DNA from: Alkanindiges sp.
GTDB taxonomy: Bacteria > Pseudomonadota > Gammaproteobacteria > Pseudomonadales > Moraxellaceae
Assembly (NCBI GenBank): GCA_030152125.1
Contig: JASLIR010000409.1
Location: 1-13,142, forward strand
DNA: 13,142 nucleotides
Direction: 5' to 3'
Part shown: piece after piece, positions 1-9,900 of the stretch
How positions within the stretch are numbered: the stretch's first letter is position 1
Layout of the letters: each line of letters begins with the position of its first letter
Made by a program: the position numbers and the translations under genes
The notes under the pieces: generated by a model
Told to the model about the DNA's origin: nothing
Seen by the model: only the letters and a program-made list of their open reading frames with translations
Database searches by the model: none

Positions 1-224
1 TCCATGAATATGCCGAGAGCTGTGGCATGGCCTTGGCGCATGCACATGGCAAGGCCGGTAATGCCGACGTGCTGATGGGCTATCTGGGTGAGGGCGAGCT
101 AATGGTTGATGTATTACAGGACTATGCCATAGCTTATGCCAACCGCAATGCGGAGGATTATGCCGAATTTATACAGGCTATTCAGCGGGGCGAGATTGAA
201 GTGGCGGGGGATGAAGTGCTGTAG
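1..224 (+). CDS. C-terminal fragment of a DUF2252-family protein (5' end outside window)
   Basis: The reading frame is open from the left edge (first full codon at base 3) to a TAG at 222-224, giving about 73 residues. The segment reads HEYAESCGMALAHAHGKAG and continues through GYLGEGE to YAIAYANRNAEDYAEF. This matches the C-terminal end I know from DUF2252 proteins: an 'YAxxCGxxLAxAHAxxG' helix, then 'GYLG', then 'FAxxYADQNxxDYxxF' and a closing 'AIxxGxI'. DUF2252 proteins are usually around 400-480 residues and resemble kinase-fold phosphotransferases in their C-terminal region, but no reaction is firmly established. Internal ATGs such as base 27 are not the true start, because the family pattern is already present before them. 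No rho-independent terminator follows the stop. The family call rests on recognition of the tail only. Confidence 0.72.
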   Translation, partial: HEYAESCGMALAHAHGKAGNADVLMGYLGEGELMVDVLQDYAIAYANRNAEDYAEFIQAIQRGEIEVAGDEVL

Positions 225-285
225 GCAATGTTATAGCCAAACTATCGCATTGCTTATATAGGAATCGGGCTGTTTACGGTCTTGC

Positions 286-316
286 GCTGCTTTAGTCGCA
301 GCTCAGGGCGAAGCCC
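286..316. repeat. Two small adjacent hairpins in the 225-415 intergenic region
   Basis: Bases 286-290 (GCTGC) pair with 298-302 (GCAGC) around a 7-nt loop. Immediately after, 306-309 (GGGC) pair with 313-316 (GCCC) around a GAA loop. A short direct repeat AAGCCCA follows, at 312-318 and 320-326. There is no T-tract, so this is not a convincing terminator for the DUF2252 gene. The rest of 225-395 contains nothing I can assign. The element could be a fragment of a dispersed intergenic repeat, but one copy cannot show that. Confidence 0.3.
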
Positions 317-395
317 ACAAAGCCCATACAAACTTTCTTGCAAAAGCTCCAAACGAGGACTGGTTTACTAATTAATTTTTGAACAATGGATCAAC

Positions 396-416
396 GGCAA
401 TGGTTTAGCCATCGCC
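396..416 (-). terminator. Possible 3'-end hairpin of the DedA-rhodanese gene
   Basis: On the minus strand GGCGATGG, a CTAAA loop and CCATTGCC form an 8-bp stem with one G-U pair. On the plus strand the same position is an A-C mismatch, so the structure favours minus-strand RNA. It begins at the stop codon at 416-418. There is no run of T directly after it, only the AT-rich stretch at 369-380, so it is a weak terminator or a 3'-protecting hairpin at best. Confidence 0.3.
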
Positions 417-1363
417 TATCCCACCCTGCCCATCGCACTGGGCTCCAGCACAAAGCCAGCTTCTTTCCATGCATCCAGACCACCGGACAATACATGCGCC
501 TTAAAGCCCTTGCGGCGCAAATAACCGGCAACCCGCAGGGCGGTCACATCATTCGGGCAGGAACAGTACACCACAATGGCATGCACTGGCCGCAACTGCC
601 GCGCTGAGCGGCGTAGTGCTGTTGCATCAAACAATTGTGCACCGTAAATTTTTACCGTGTCCATATCACGCGCCAGTTCGGAACGTGCGTCCAGCAACAA
701 CGGTTGCTCCTGCTGCTGTAGCCAGTCCGCCAGTTCATGCACACTCACCCGGGCCACTTTGGCCAGCAAGCGCAGATAATAGCGCTGCCACCAGCGATAC
801 AGCATATATAACAGCAGCAGGCTACCCAGCAGTACTGCCGCGCCCTTGCCCCAGCTTTCAATATGGCTGAGCACTAACTGAATTTGCTGGTTGAAGATAC
901 CGCCAAGCACAATCCATACACCGGCCCATAAAGCAGCACCAATCAGCGAAAACAGGAAAAATACACCACGCCCCAAGCCCAGCGCACCCGCCAAAGGTGG
1001 TGCCAGTGTCGCCAGCCCCGGTACAAATTTGGCAACCACCAGCGTGGCTATACCCCAGCGATGAAAAGCACCTTCGGTTTGTCGCACACAGGAATCCGGT
1101 GACATGGAAATACGGCACAACACGTGCAGGATGCGATGCTTATAACGCCGCCCGGCCAGATACCACACGCCATCACCAATCAGCGACGCTATTACCGCAG
1201 CGAGCAACGACAATAACCCCAGCACGGGATCATGCAGGGCAAATGAGCCAACCAGTAAAAACAGTGGCAGTACAGGTAATGGTGCGCCCAGCTGCACCAC
1301 CAGTACCACGGCAAATACACTCCAGTAACCATACTGGCCAAAGAGCTCAAGCATCTGACTCAT
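416..1363 (-). CDS. DedA-family membrane protein with C-terminal rhodanese domain
   Basis: A 315-residue inner-membrane protein. Residues 1 to about 195 are the DedA (SNARE-associated/VTT) domain, with hydrophobic segments near 14-43, 47-63, 105-111 and 131-190. The family signature appears as an acidic residue in GDGVWYLAGRR (D64) and as K112-F-V-P-G116 followed by PPLAG (122-126). Residues from about 210 form a rhodanese-like domain. Its active-site loop is YCSCPND, with C267 as the expected persulfide cysteine by position and C269 next to it, and it ends with LSGGLDAWKEAGF, the usual rhodanese C-terminal motif. DedA proteins are linked to membrane lipid (undecaprenyl-phosphate or phospholipid) flipping. 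What the fused rhodanese does is not established. The frame is open to a GTG at 1379-1381, but I chose ATG 1363 because an extended -10 at 1394-1402 would leave that GTG almost no leader. The gene diverges from the glycosyltransferase. Confidence 0.88.
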   Translation of the reverse strand: MSQMLELFGQYGYWSVFAVVLVVQLGAPLPVLPLFLLVGSFALHDPVLGLLSLLAAVIASLIGDGVWYLAGRRYKHRILHVLCRISMSPDSCVRQTEGAFHRWGIATLVVAKFVPGLATLAPPLAGALGLGRGVFFLFSLIGAALWAGVWIVLGGIFNQQIQLVLSHIESWGKGAAVLLGSLLLLYMLYRWWQRYYLRLLAKVARVSVHELADWLQQQEQPLLLDARSELARDMDTVKIYGAQLFDATALRRSARQLRPVHAIVVYCSCPNDVTALRVAGYLRRKGFKAHVLSGGLDAWKEAGFVLEPSAMGRVG

Positions 1364-1393
1364 TTCTGCACCAACAAACACTAACTAAAAGAA

Positions 1394-1402
1394 AGTATAG
1401 CA
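1394..1402 (-). promoter_or_regulatory. Extended -10 promoter element for the DedA-rhodanese gene
   Basis: Read on the minus strand this is TG-C-TATACT, an extended -10 box (TGnTATAAT type) 30 bases upstream of the chosen ATG. No good -35 hexamer lies at 16-18 bp spacing, which extended -10 promoters can tolerate. Transcription would start near base 1387. That supports the ATG at 1363 over the GTG at 1381. Confidence 0.5.
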
Positions 1403-1437
1403 CAGTGTCATGCATCGTAGCGCTATCAACTAAAGTC

Positions 1438-1450
1438 GTTATCCGATAAC
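1438..1450. repeat. Perfect 13-bp palindrome between divergent genes
   Basis: GTTATC-C-GATAAC is a perfect inverted repeat with a single central base. It lies between the two divergent -10 elements, about 22 bp upstream of the putative glycosyltransferase -10. A transcription-factor operator is possible, but I do not recognise the site and a 6-bp arm can occur by chance. Confidence 0.25.
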
Positions 1451-1471
1451 CCTGAGTACCCAAGATTGGCA

Positions 1472-1477
1472 TATAAT
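1472..1477 (+). promoter_or_regulatory. Putative -10 box for the glycosyltransferase gene
   Basis: An exact TATAAT lies 33 bases upstream of the chosen ATG at 1510. The -35 position (about 1448-1454) does not match consensus, so either the promoter depends on an activator or the match is chance in AT-rich spacer. Confidence 0.35.
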
Positions 1478-1509
1478 TGTCGATCAACATGCCTGTAACG
1501 GACAACACC

Positions 1510-2616
1510 ATGAAAATCATGCAGCTACTTCCAGAGCTTAATAGTGGCGGTGTAGAGCGCGGTACGCTGGAAATTGGCCGTGCGCTGGTGGCTGCCGGAC
1601 ACCAATCCGTGGTGGTATCCAATGGTGGCCGTTTGGTGCCACAACTGGAACAGGAAGGCACCCGGCACCTGACCCTACCTATTCACCGCAAGTCGCTGTT
1701 TAGCCTGCTGCAAATTCGCCCCTTACGCCGTTTGATACTGCAACAGCAGCCGGATGTAGTGCATGTGCGTTCACGTATTCCAGCCTGGCTGACCCATTTT
1801 GCCCTGCGCGGTATTCCTGCTGCCAAACGCCCACATTTAATCAGTACCGTGCATGGCTTTTATTCGGTGAATCGTTACAGCGCGATTATGACCCAGGCAG
1901 AACGGGTGATTGCCGTATCTGACAGCGTGGTGGATTATATTAAAAACCACTACCCGCACTGCCCACCGGAAAGTATTGTGCGCATTTACCGCGGCATTAA
2001 CCCGCAGGAATTCCCGCATGGCTACCAGCCTTCGGCAGCCTGGTGGCAGCAAACCTACCAACTGTTCCCGCAACTGGAAAACAAAGTGCTGATTACCCTG
2101 CCGGGCCGCATTACCCGCTTAAAAGGTCACGAATATCTGTTTGACCTGATAGCCAGCCTGAAAGAGCACTTTCCGGTACACGGTGTAGTGGTGGGTGGTG
2201 CAGACGAGAAAAAGCAGGGCTATCTGGACGAGCTGAACCAGCGTGTAGAAGATATGAACCTGAAAAATGATATTACTTTTGTCGGGCACCGCAGTGATAT
2301 CCGCGAATGGCTGGCCATTAGCGATATCGTGCTGTCCTTGTCCACCCAGGCAGAAACCTTTGGCCGTACCGCACTGGAAGCCCTGTCGCTGGGCACCCCG
2401 GTAGTAGGCTGGAAGCGTGGTGGTGTGGCAGAAATCCTGTCGTTATGCTATCCGGTGGGGCTGGTAGAGCCGGAAAATCAGCATGCCCTGTTAGACACCA
2501 TGAATCGCCTGTTGCAACAGCCGGAGCCACCAGCACCGGTCAACCAGTTTTCGTTGCAACAGATGACCGATAACACCCTGGCGCTGTATCGGCAGGTGAG
2601 CGGAAAATCAGTTTAG
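1510..2616 (+). CDS. Family-4-type (GT-B) glycosyltransferase
   Basis: A 368-residue cytoplasmic or membrane-peripheral enzyme of the retaining GT-B (CAZy GT4-like) class, which moves a sugar from a nucleotide-sugar donor to a lipid or polysaccharide acceptor. Visible hallmarks are the acceptor-side N-terminus MKIMQLLPELNSGGVERG with the GG loop (13-14), STVHGFYSVN in the N-terminal domain, the donor-phosphate R200 and K205 in GRITRLKG, and the EX7E motif E282-TFGRTAL-E290 followed by GTPVVGWKRGG. Length is typical. The frame extends upstream to ATG 1489 and TTG 1477, but I chose ATG 1510 because the protein then begins exactly at the family's first beta-strand and a weak GGA sits 7 bases before it. 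The likely role is lipopolysaccharide or surface-glycan assembly. Neighbouring genes do not narrow the substrate, since the gene stands alone between a divergent gene and a terminator. Confidence 0.87.
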   Translation: MKIMQLLPELNSGGVERGTLEIGRALVAAGHQSVVVSNGGRLVPQLEQEGTRHLTLPIHRKSLFSLLQIRPLRRLILQQQPDVVHVRSRIPAWLTHFALRGIPAAKRPHLISTVHGFYSVNRYSAIMTQAERVIAVSDSVVDYIKNHYPHCPPESIVRIYRGINPQEFPHGYQPSAAWWQQTYQLFPQLENKVLITLPGRITRLKGHEYLFDLIASLKEHFPVHGVVVGGADEKKQGYLDELNQRVEDMNLKNDITFVGHRSDIREWLAISDIVLSLSTQAETFGRTALEALSLGTPVVGWKRGGVAEILSLCYPVGLVEPENQHALLDTMNRLLQQPEPPAPVNQFSLQQMTDNTLALYRQVSGKSV

Positions 2617-2633
2617 CTTTATAAACAACCAAT

Positions 2634-2662
2634 AAAAAACGGCCTATATAGGCCGTTTTTTT
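2634..2662. terminator. Bidirectional rho-independent terminator
   Basis: Bases 2634-2661 form a perfect palindrome: six A, CGGCC, TATATA-type centre, GGCCG, then T. On the plus strand the GC stem is followed by seven T (2656-2662); on the minus strand by six (2634-2639). It sits between the convergent stops at 2614-2616 (glycosyltransferase) and 2682-2684 (OmpA-like gene) and should end transcription of both. Confidence 0.92.
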
Positions 2663-2681
2663 GAATCATTAAACAGCCGGA

Positions 2682-3929
2682 CTAACGCTCCAGCTGTACA
2701 TCGTCACGCTGCGGGATGGACTGCACTTCCTTACCATCGGCACTGGCATACGCCAATTCCACACGGCGGCTCAAGGCATGTCCCATCAGCGCACTGCTGT
2801 CATCAATAGTGGCTTTCTTGCCTTGTGCGACAATGGCTATGCGATTGCTGGCAATACTGTTTTTGGTCAGGTAATCAGCAATACTTTGTGCACGGCGTTT
2901 GGACAAAGCCAGGTTATAGGCCGCGCTGGCGCGGTTATCGGTATAGCCATACAGCGTGACCGAATAATCAGGGTTTTGCTTTAAGCCAGCAACCACCTGA
3001 TCCAGTACCTGAACTGACTCTGCCGACAGGCTGGATTTATCCAGCGCAAAATGGATGATATTTGGAATAACAGGCACAACCGGTGCCACCACAACCGCTA
3101 CAGGTGCAAGCACCACAGGTTCCGTTGCAGTTACCACAGGTGCTGGTGCGGATGCCACAATTGGCCATTGTCCCACCACCCCATGGCAGCCGGACTGTGT
3201 CCCATTTAAGGATTCCATACTGGGATAATCCAGCTTAGGCAGCGTTTTTGGCAAATCTTCACGGCAGTTAAAGGCAGAATAGGTGGCTTTATCAATCAGC
3301 CGCTCTGCCGCACCAAATGGCTCGCGCGAATGGCGCCAGCCCAGCTCGCAATGCTCGGCCGCAGCCCATACCAGCATCACCTCGGCCTGCGCCACATCAC
3401 CACTGGCACAGTCAAAACCGGGATGCTGCTTTAACAACTCTGCCGTGGTCCATAAATCGCGGCGCATCACCTTGGATACCGACAGCACTTTGGTGGTTGG
3501 CGAAATCTCGGCCTTGGCTTCCAGTTGTTCGGTTAAACGGGTCGCTTCCGCCAGCGCTTCTTTTTTCGCCACACTTAAGCTGCGTTCCGAACGCTCATTG
3601 GCCGCATATACCAGCCATGTTTTGGCTTTTTCGGCATGGTAACGCACCCAGGCATCATCACTGGCTAAAAATGGCTGTAACCGGGTTTGCAAACCAGCCA
3701 GCACAGGGTCTTTACTGATAGCCGGTTCTGGGGCCTGCATCACCACTTGCGCGGTATCTGTACTGGCAGGGCTAACTGCAATGCTAGTGCCCACGCCATC
3801 CGCTGCCACAGTATCAACTGCCACGGTATCGGCAGGCACAGCCTCCGTAGCATAGGCGATAGTGCTGCCAACACCTAAACCGGCAGCCAGTAAACACTGT
3901 AGCAGTACCTTGTGATTAGCGTGCAGCAT
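2682..3929 (-). CDS. OmpA-family peptidoglycan-binding envelope protein
   Basis: A 415-residue exported protein. Residues 1-27 are a Sec signal peptide (K7, hydrophobic core, AYA cleavage before TE). Residues 28-60 are Ala/Val/Thr-rich. About 65-250 is an alpha-helical domain with four cysteines (FDC, EHC, FNC, SGC), likely two disulfides. About 255-285 is a Pro/Val/Ala linker. About 286-400 is an OmpA C-terminal domain (FALDKSSLS, LYGYTDNRA, LSKRRAQS, SRRVELAY). D331 and R346 are 15 residues apart, the same spacing as the diaminopimelate-binding Asp/Arg pair of Acinetobacter OmpA. There is no N-terminal eight-strand barrel, so this is a periplasmic tether rather than a porin. The frame is open to 3989, but ATG 3929 has AGGAG 7 bases upstream and starts a clean signal peptide. 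It overlaps the preceding gene by 14 bp and is last in the operon. Confidence 0.86.
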   Translation of the reverse strand: MLHANHKVLLQCLLAAGLGVGSTIAYATEAVPADTVAVDTVAADGVGTSIAVSPASTDTAQVVMQAPEPAISKDPVLAGLQTRLQPFLASDDAWVRYHAEKAKTWLVYAANERSERSLSVAKKEALAEATRLTEQLEAKAEISPTTKVLSVSKVMRRDLWTTAELLKQHPGFDCASGDVAQAEVMLVWAAAEHCELGWRHSREPFGAAERLIDKATYSAFNCREDLPKTLPKLDYPSMESLNGTQSGCHGVVGQWPIVASAPAPVVTATEPVVLAPVAVVVAPVVPVIPNIIHFALDKSSLSAESVQVLDQVVAGLKQNPDYSVTLYGYTDNRASAAYNLALSKRRAQSIADYLTKNSIASNRIAIVAQGKKATIDDSSALMGHALSRRVELAYASADGKEVQSIPQRDDVQLER

Positions 3930-6900
3930 TGCCTGGCTCCTGTGACTTGTTAACAGCCGTGTTCTTAAAGCTGAATAGGTCTTCATCAAACTTGAAGCGG
4001 AAACGCATGTAAGCGCCTTTAATCGTGGTGTCGCTATCGGTCAGGTCATCATCACGGTAACCGGCAAAGTTATACCCGGCAGACACCCACAGGTTCGCTG
4101 CCAGCAGGTAACCAACTTCCGCTCCCAGCAGGAAGCGCTTACCATCGCTAACATCGCTCCATAGCACACCGGCATTAATACCGGCATCCCAGCGCTCATT
4201 AATATCATACATAAAACGGCCGTTCAGCATTTGCGCCGTACCATTGCTCTTAATGCCGTTAAAATCGTCCTGCACATATTTCATGGCATACTGACCGGAC
4301 ACTGTCACTGCACGCGTCGGATGGTAATTCATGTGATTAGACAGAATATACACATTACGCAGGTACGGGCTGCTGACGTTGGTCTGGTTATCATCATAAC
4401 GATATTCCAGTTTGGTCAGCGCATCAAAGCGGTTGGTGTCCGAATCACGGTAAGCCGCACCCAGCTGGAAGCGGTCTACCACGCGACCACCGGAGGTATC
4501 AGACTTGTTCTCGGTCTTACTGAACACATTCTTGGTCAGCATGGTCACGTCATCAGTCAGCTTATAGGCAAAACCAAGCGTATTCAGGGTGGTGGTGGAC
4601 TGGGTAGCCCAGCGCACTTCCATACGGCCAACTGCTTTCCAGTCCGGATCAGCCAGATACTCCACGCCCAAGGATAACGCGGTAGAATCCTGCGACAGGT
4701 TGTCCACGCCTTCCAGTACTTTTATCTTTTCAAAGCTGGTGTTGAAATAAACACCCTTGGCCGCTTCCCAGCGGTTACGCAGGCCCATGGCAGCTTCAGC
4801 CTCACGTGCACTGATGCCATCGCGCACCCGGTATTCACTAAACACCGAGGAATCCCGCGCAATCGCGCTGTCAATGCCCAGCACGGTGGTATTGCGGCGC
4901 TGGGTATCATTCAGTTCATACAGACCATTAATGCTGGACAAAATTTCCTGACGTGCATACAAACGTGCATTCGGGGTAATCTGGTAGTTACCGCCCACAG
5001 CAAACACACGACGGCTGCTATCGGCAATATCCTGCTCGTATTCTGCAAAGGCGGAAGAGCCATCCCATGGCAGGGCGGTATTCAGCTTCACACGGGCAGT
5101 TGTGCCGTCATAGGGCGTTACCTGCGCGCTACTTAAAGATGCAGCATTAGCAGTTTCGCGGTAGTAACGCAAACCCACTTCCAGCGACAAAATACGGTTA
5201 ATAGCCCGCTCCAGACTGGCAGACGCACCCTGACGCACGCCCTGATTACTCTGGTCTTCGGTACGGATAGCTTCCACACGCAACAAACCCAGCTTGTCGA
5301 TACGGGTTTGTGCCTTAATACCACTTTCCTTGCGTCCGGCACTCACTGGCGAAGCAGTATTGTAAAAGCCGCTATCGGCCTGGTTATGATACACACGCAA
5401 GTCAATATTCTGCATTTGCGAGGTCAGTTCAACCCGCATGGCATTACCAGACTGCTCACCGGTTAATGGATCGGTAGCACCTACATTGGTCAGGCTGTTA
5501 CTTGGGTCAATGGTGTTATTACTATGGGCAAATTCGGCAATCAGCCTGGTCTTGTCATTCAGTTGTACCACGGTGTTTACGCTGGAAAGCTCATCATGCG
5601 TTACCGGGTCGTCACTCTTCACGTAAGAGCCACCCACTTTCAGCTTTTTAGTCACCTTCACCGAACCGGAAGCACCAGCCACGGTATATTCCGGGCCACC
5701 CTCATCCGCTTCAATGGTAATTCTTAAATAAATCGGGTTATTGTTGGCATCCACACTGCCCAGTGTGGAGGTCAGGAAAATACTGTTACTAAAGGTATCA
5801 ACCTGATAGTCGCTAAAACGGGTCAAAGTCTTTTGCGAAATGATCAGGCCGGGATTGTTGCGGTCACGTACAATCACTTCCACTTTTTCACTGTTGCTCA
5901 GAATAGCATCCGAACTTACGTTACCAATGGCATAAGGGCCGGTAATCAGCATGGCACGCTGTTCAGTGGTAATCTGGCGCGAATTGGTACGTGCTGCAAA
6001 TGCAGTAATTTTTCCGCTGTTATTTTCCAGCGAAGTTTTGGCACCAGTCAGGGAACGGCTGTACTGCCCCAGCGACAAGCCATCATCATTTTCTGTACGG
6101 GTGACATAATCACCGTACATGGCATACGAACGGCCCTTGTCCACACGCACATACAGCTTGCTGGTGGATTGTGCATCAAAGCCCTTGGCTGCTGCATCAC
6201 CATACACCGGATAATACTCATCCGGGCGAATGTCACGGAACAGGCGCTGGTTCTTGTCCTTATCGGAATCATAAGCCAGCGTCAGCAGGTACTCGCCTTT
6301 TACCTTGCCTTTCAAAAACAGGGCTGCACGGCCTGTGGCACTGGTTTTACCACTATCAGAACTGGACAGCTCGTTCAGTTCATCCTCAAAACCGTCATTG
6401 CGTGACACACGGCCTAACTGTTTTGGATCAAAATGCTGTAAGGATAAAGAGCCTTCGATAATACCGGCAGCCAGCATCGGACGCAGGTTAGGCAGGAAAC
6501 GGACCGGCTGGGTAGCATTAAACAGGCCACTGGTCACCTGCAGGGTACCTTCGCCCGGCTCAGTAGGGGCAGAAATTGGCACCACCACGGTACCGCCTTC
6601 CACAAAGGTCTGGATACCCGGTTTTTCAGGATCTAAATCTTTTAACTGGATCTTGCCAATCGTGCTTTCCAGGGTTACCGGGGTACGGCTGGCCACCAAT
6701 GTCCCGTTCTGGTCGGTCACACGAATCACTGCCTGATACACATCCGTGCCATTGGCCTGAGCTTCCTGAGCAGGCGCGCTCAGGCTGATCTTGCTCATGT
6801 TATCCGGCGCGATAACACTTATTTTTTGCTGGTCACGCACATTACCCATCAGGTCAAGCTGGCGGACTTCAATCTCGTTACGGCCAACATTTAATTCAAC

Positions 6901-9900
6901 ACCAATAAAATCCAGGCCGGCAATCTGGAAATCCGGCAATACTGCCCGCTTGCCAATCCGGTCATCCGCCACCTGTTTGCCATTTACAAACAGCTGCATG
7001 GTGGCACCGGCAGCACCTTTTACCTGGATGGTGGTCTGGTCGTGAGGCAACACCTGACCATCCTTCAGGTTCAGGATAGCCAGCTTATTCGATTCCGCTG
7101 TTTCCAGTGCCCCTTCCAGATCCACCGGTTTTACGGCCTTCACCGGGTCAATATCAATACTGCGTAACTGGCTTAACTGGTCTTTGGTCAGGGTCACGCT
7201 ACAGTTGGAAGAGGTACCCTGCACGCTAATACAACCACTGGATGGCTGTCCACGTACGTCACTTACCGCAGAACTTAAAGGGTCAATCGATAAATCGGAA
7301 CGTAATACCTGCTCCAGGTTAATATTGTTCTGCTCGACTTCTTTCTGGCGCTTTTCAATCTGTTCCACCAGGGGCTGGCTGCATTCACCAGCACCATCGG
7401 CAATGGCAAAGTCGGCACGGTGTAGTTCACCACGTTTTACATCGGCAAAACGGCTGCCAGCATCACCGGCCTGGCGGTTATCCAGCAATACCAGTTCGGC
7501 CCCGCCCGGCAACGTGGTCCGGTCCAGTTTCAAGACGTGGGTTTTAGCAGTTAAACCATAAAAGTCATACTTGCCCTGACGGTCAGTCACCACAAAACTG
7601 CCGTCTTCCATATAAATGCGGATACCCGGCACACCACGTTCACCGCTGTCCTGCACACCATTACGGTTACAGTCCATAAAGACCTTACCAATAATAAAGG
7701 CATCGGAAATTAACGGGCCGGGTGATACTTTCACGACCGCAGCAGCTTCCTTGGAGGTATTGCCGTCTTTATCGGTGGCATATACCCGGTTGGTACCATC
7801 GCCATTTAGCGCGTTCGGACCAATATACACCCGGTATTGCACCTTCACCTGCTTCTGCGGTGCAAGGCTGCCCAGCCTGAGCGTCAGGTACGGGCCTTTG
7901 CCCCCCTTTGGATCACTTACGTTGATCCCATCAACACGGGCAGTGCCTGGTACATACACAAAACCACGCGGTAGGGTGTCGGCAATGTCAACGTCGGTAG
8001 AAACAGTTGTCTTACTGTTGTTCAGTACGGTAACCGTATAATCCTCAAAATCCCCTACTTCCGCAGTATTGCTACTTGCCGTTTTCTGTACAGTGAGAAT
8101 GGCCTTTTCCGGCTCTACCGCACCATTAGGATCAATTGGAATATCAATACCCAGTGCAGGATCACCCTCATGCAGGGTAAATTTTCCACCGTAGGACCAG
8201 CTTTCGTTTACCTGTTTGTTGATAAAGCCTGAAACCGGATAAACCGCTTTGTCACTGGTAAACTTATAGGTTATCGCGCTCTTAATGGTAGACGTATCAA
8301 CACGTACACTATAAGTACCGGCAATCACCAGTGGGTAAATAAACTCACCCAGCTCATTGGTAAACTGCTCGGCTGGCATCGATTCCAGTGCACCGGTAGT
8401 GCGGTTAACGCTAAAGGCCACGTTGTTGCCAATCGGTCGGCCAGTAGCATCCAGCAAAATAACCCGGGCGCCTTTTACCGGCAAGCCGGTTTTAGCATCA
8501 AAGACCACACCATACGGGTCCATCAATACCGAGGTATTTACATCCTTAATGGTGGTGGTGGGATTGCCATTACTATCCAGACAGTTAATCAGGCTAACCA
8601 GCACCTGGTCACGCTTTACGGTTTGCAGCACCTGGTCATTTGGATTGGCTGTGGTACTTTCCTGGGTAGGCAGCTCATAGTGAAACACCCCGGTATTCAG
8701 GGCCGGCTTGCCAGTCACCGGATCAACTTCGGTACCTACAACAATAACTTCATCACCGGTTTTAGTGGATTTGATACGGATACGTACCAAGTCGGATACA
8801 GCGCGTCCGGCATTACACTGAGTACTGTTGGCGGAAATATATAAAGGCTGGTTTAAGGTACCTGTAGCCAGAATCTTGTTATAAGTCGACGTATTGTTGC
8901 TAATGTCCGGCTTGCCTGCCACCACGGTAGACACATCATTGGAGTCGGTGGTTTTTTCTGTACCGCCCACCACATGCTTGATATGAAAACGGTTTACCAG
9001 CGTGGTATTGGCAATGTTGCTGTTCATTTCTACCAGCAACTGCACCTGCTCGGTGGCATTGGCAGCAATTGCCTGCGGATAGGCCACCACCAGCTCGTTA
9101 ATCAGCGTTTTGTCGGCTGGCAACTGGGTACTAAAACTGCTGTCACCGGTACGGTACAGTACTTTGGCCGTTGGGTTGAGTGGGCGTGCAGATTTAAACA
9201 CGGTATTTGGCGGTAAGGCATCTGTCATCAGTACAACCGAACTCGGCTGTCCGTCAATCAGTACGCTGGTTGGCGTAATGGCTGCCCTGCTCTTGTTTTC
9301 AATAGCCAGCGTATAGGTTAAATCAAAGCTTTTATTCACATCGGGTGTGAAGCTGTCACGATCCACACTTTTGGTGGCATATACTTTGGGCAAATAGGTA
9401 ATCAGGGAGTCGGTTGCGGTTGCCTTAACCGAATTGTCTTCCAGCACCGTAGCCGTCAGCGGCAAGTTAAGAATCTGACGGTCAGACAAACTGGCGGAAG
9501 TATCGGCAACCACCCACAAATTCACACTTTGCAGGCGCTCTAAACTCAGCGCATCAGTGACCAGCAGGTCAGTAGAGTCAAACTCCCCGTTCTGGTTACT
9601 GTCAATATAAATCTTGATATTGCTTAAGCCTGGAACATTTAAACGGCTCATCAGCACTTTGGCATCGGTATTACTTAAATTGGTCAGGGTATTTAACCAG
9701 ATGACCTTGGTACCCGCTTCCACTTCCTGCAATGGCGGCGTGGTTAATGCAATGGCATATAAAACAGAAATAGAAACTTCCACAGTGTTGGACTGTGTAT
9801 TTTGTTGTTTTTTATCGGAATCAATATAGCTGGCATAGGCAGTATTGGTCACGTTCACACCAGCGGCAGGTACTTCTACAGCGGCGTGCGCATACTGCAC

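Noticed and set aside
386..607. 73-residue plus-strand open frame near the DedA gene end
   Set aside because: Most of it is antisense to the rhodanese domain. The ATG at 386 has no RBS, and the peptide has no recognisable features.
3894..3929. Lipoprotein signal in the OmpA-like protein (cysteine at residue 12)
   Set aside because: The cysteine is preceded by LLQ, not a lipobox (small residue at -1), and sits in the middle of the hydrophobic core, with a good AYA signal peptidase I site after it.
5833..6405. 190-residue plus-strand open frame inside the giant gene
   Set aside because: It lies antisense to the continuous barrel-coding frame. The translation shows no domain or signal peptide, and a 6-kb gene is expected to produce such chance frames.
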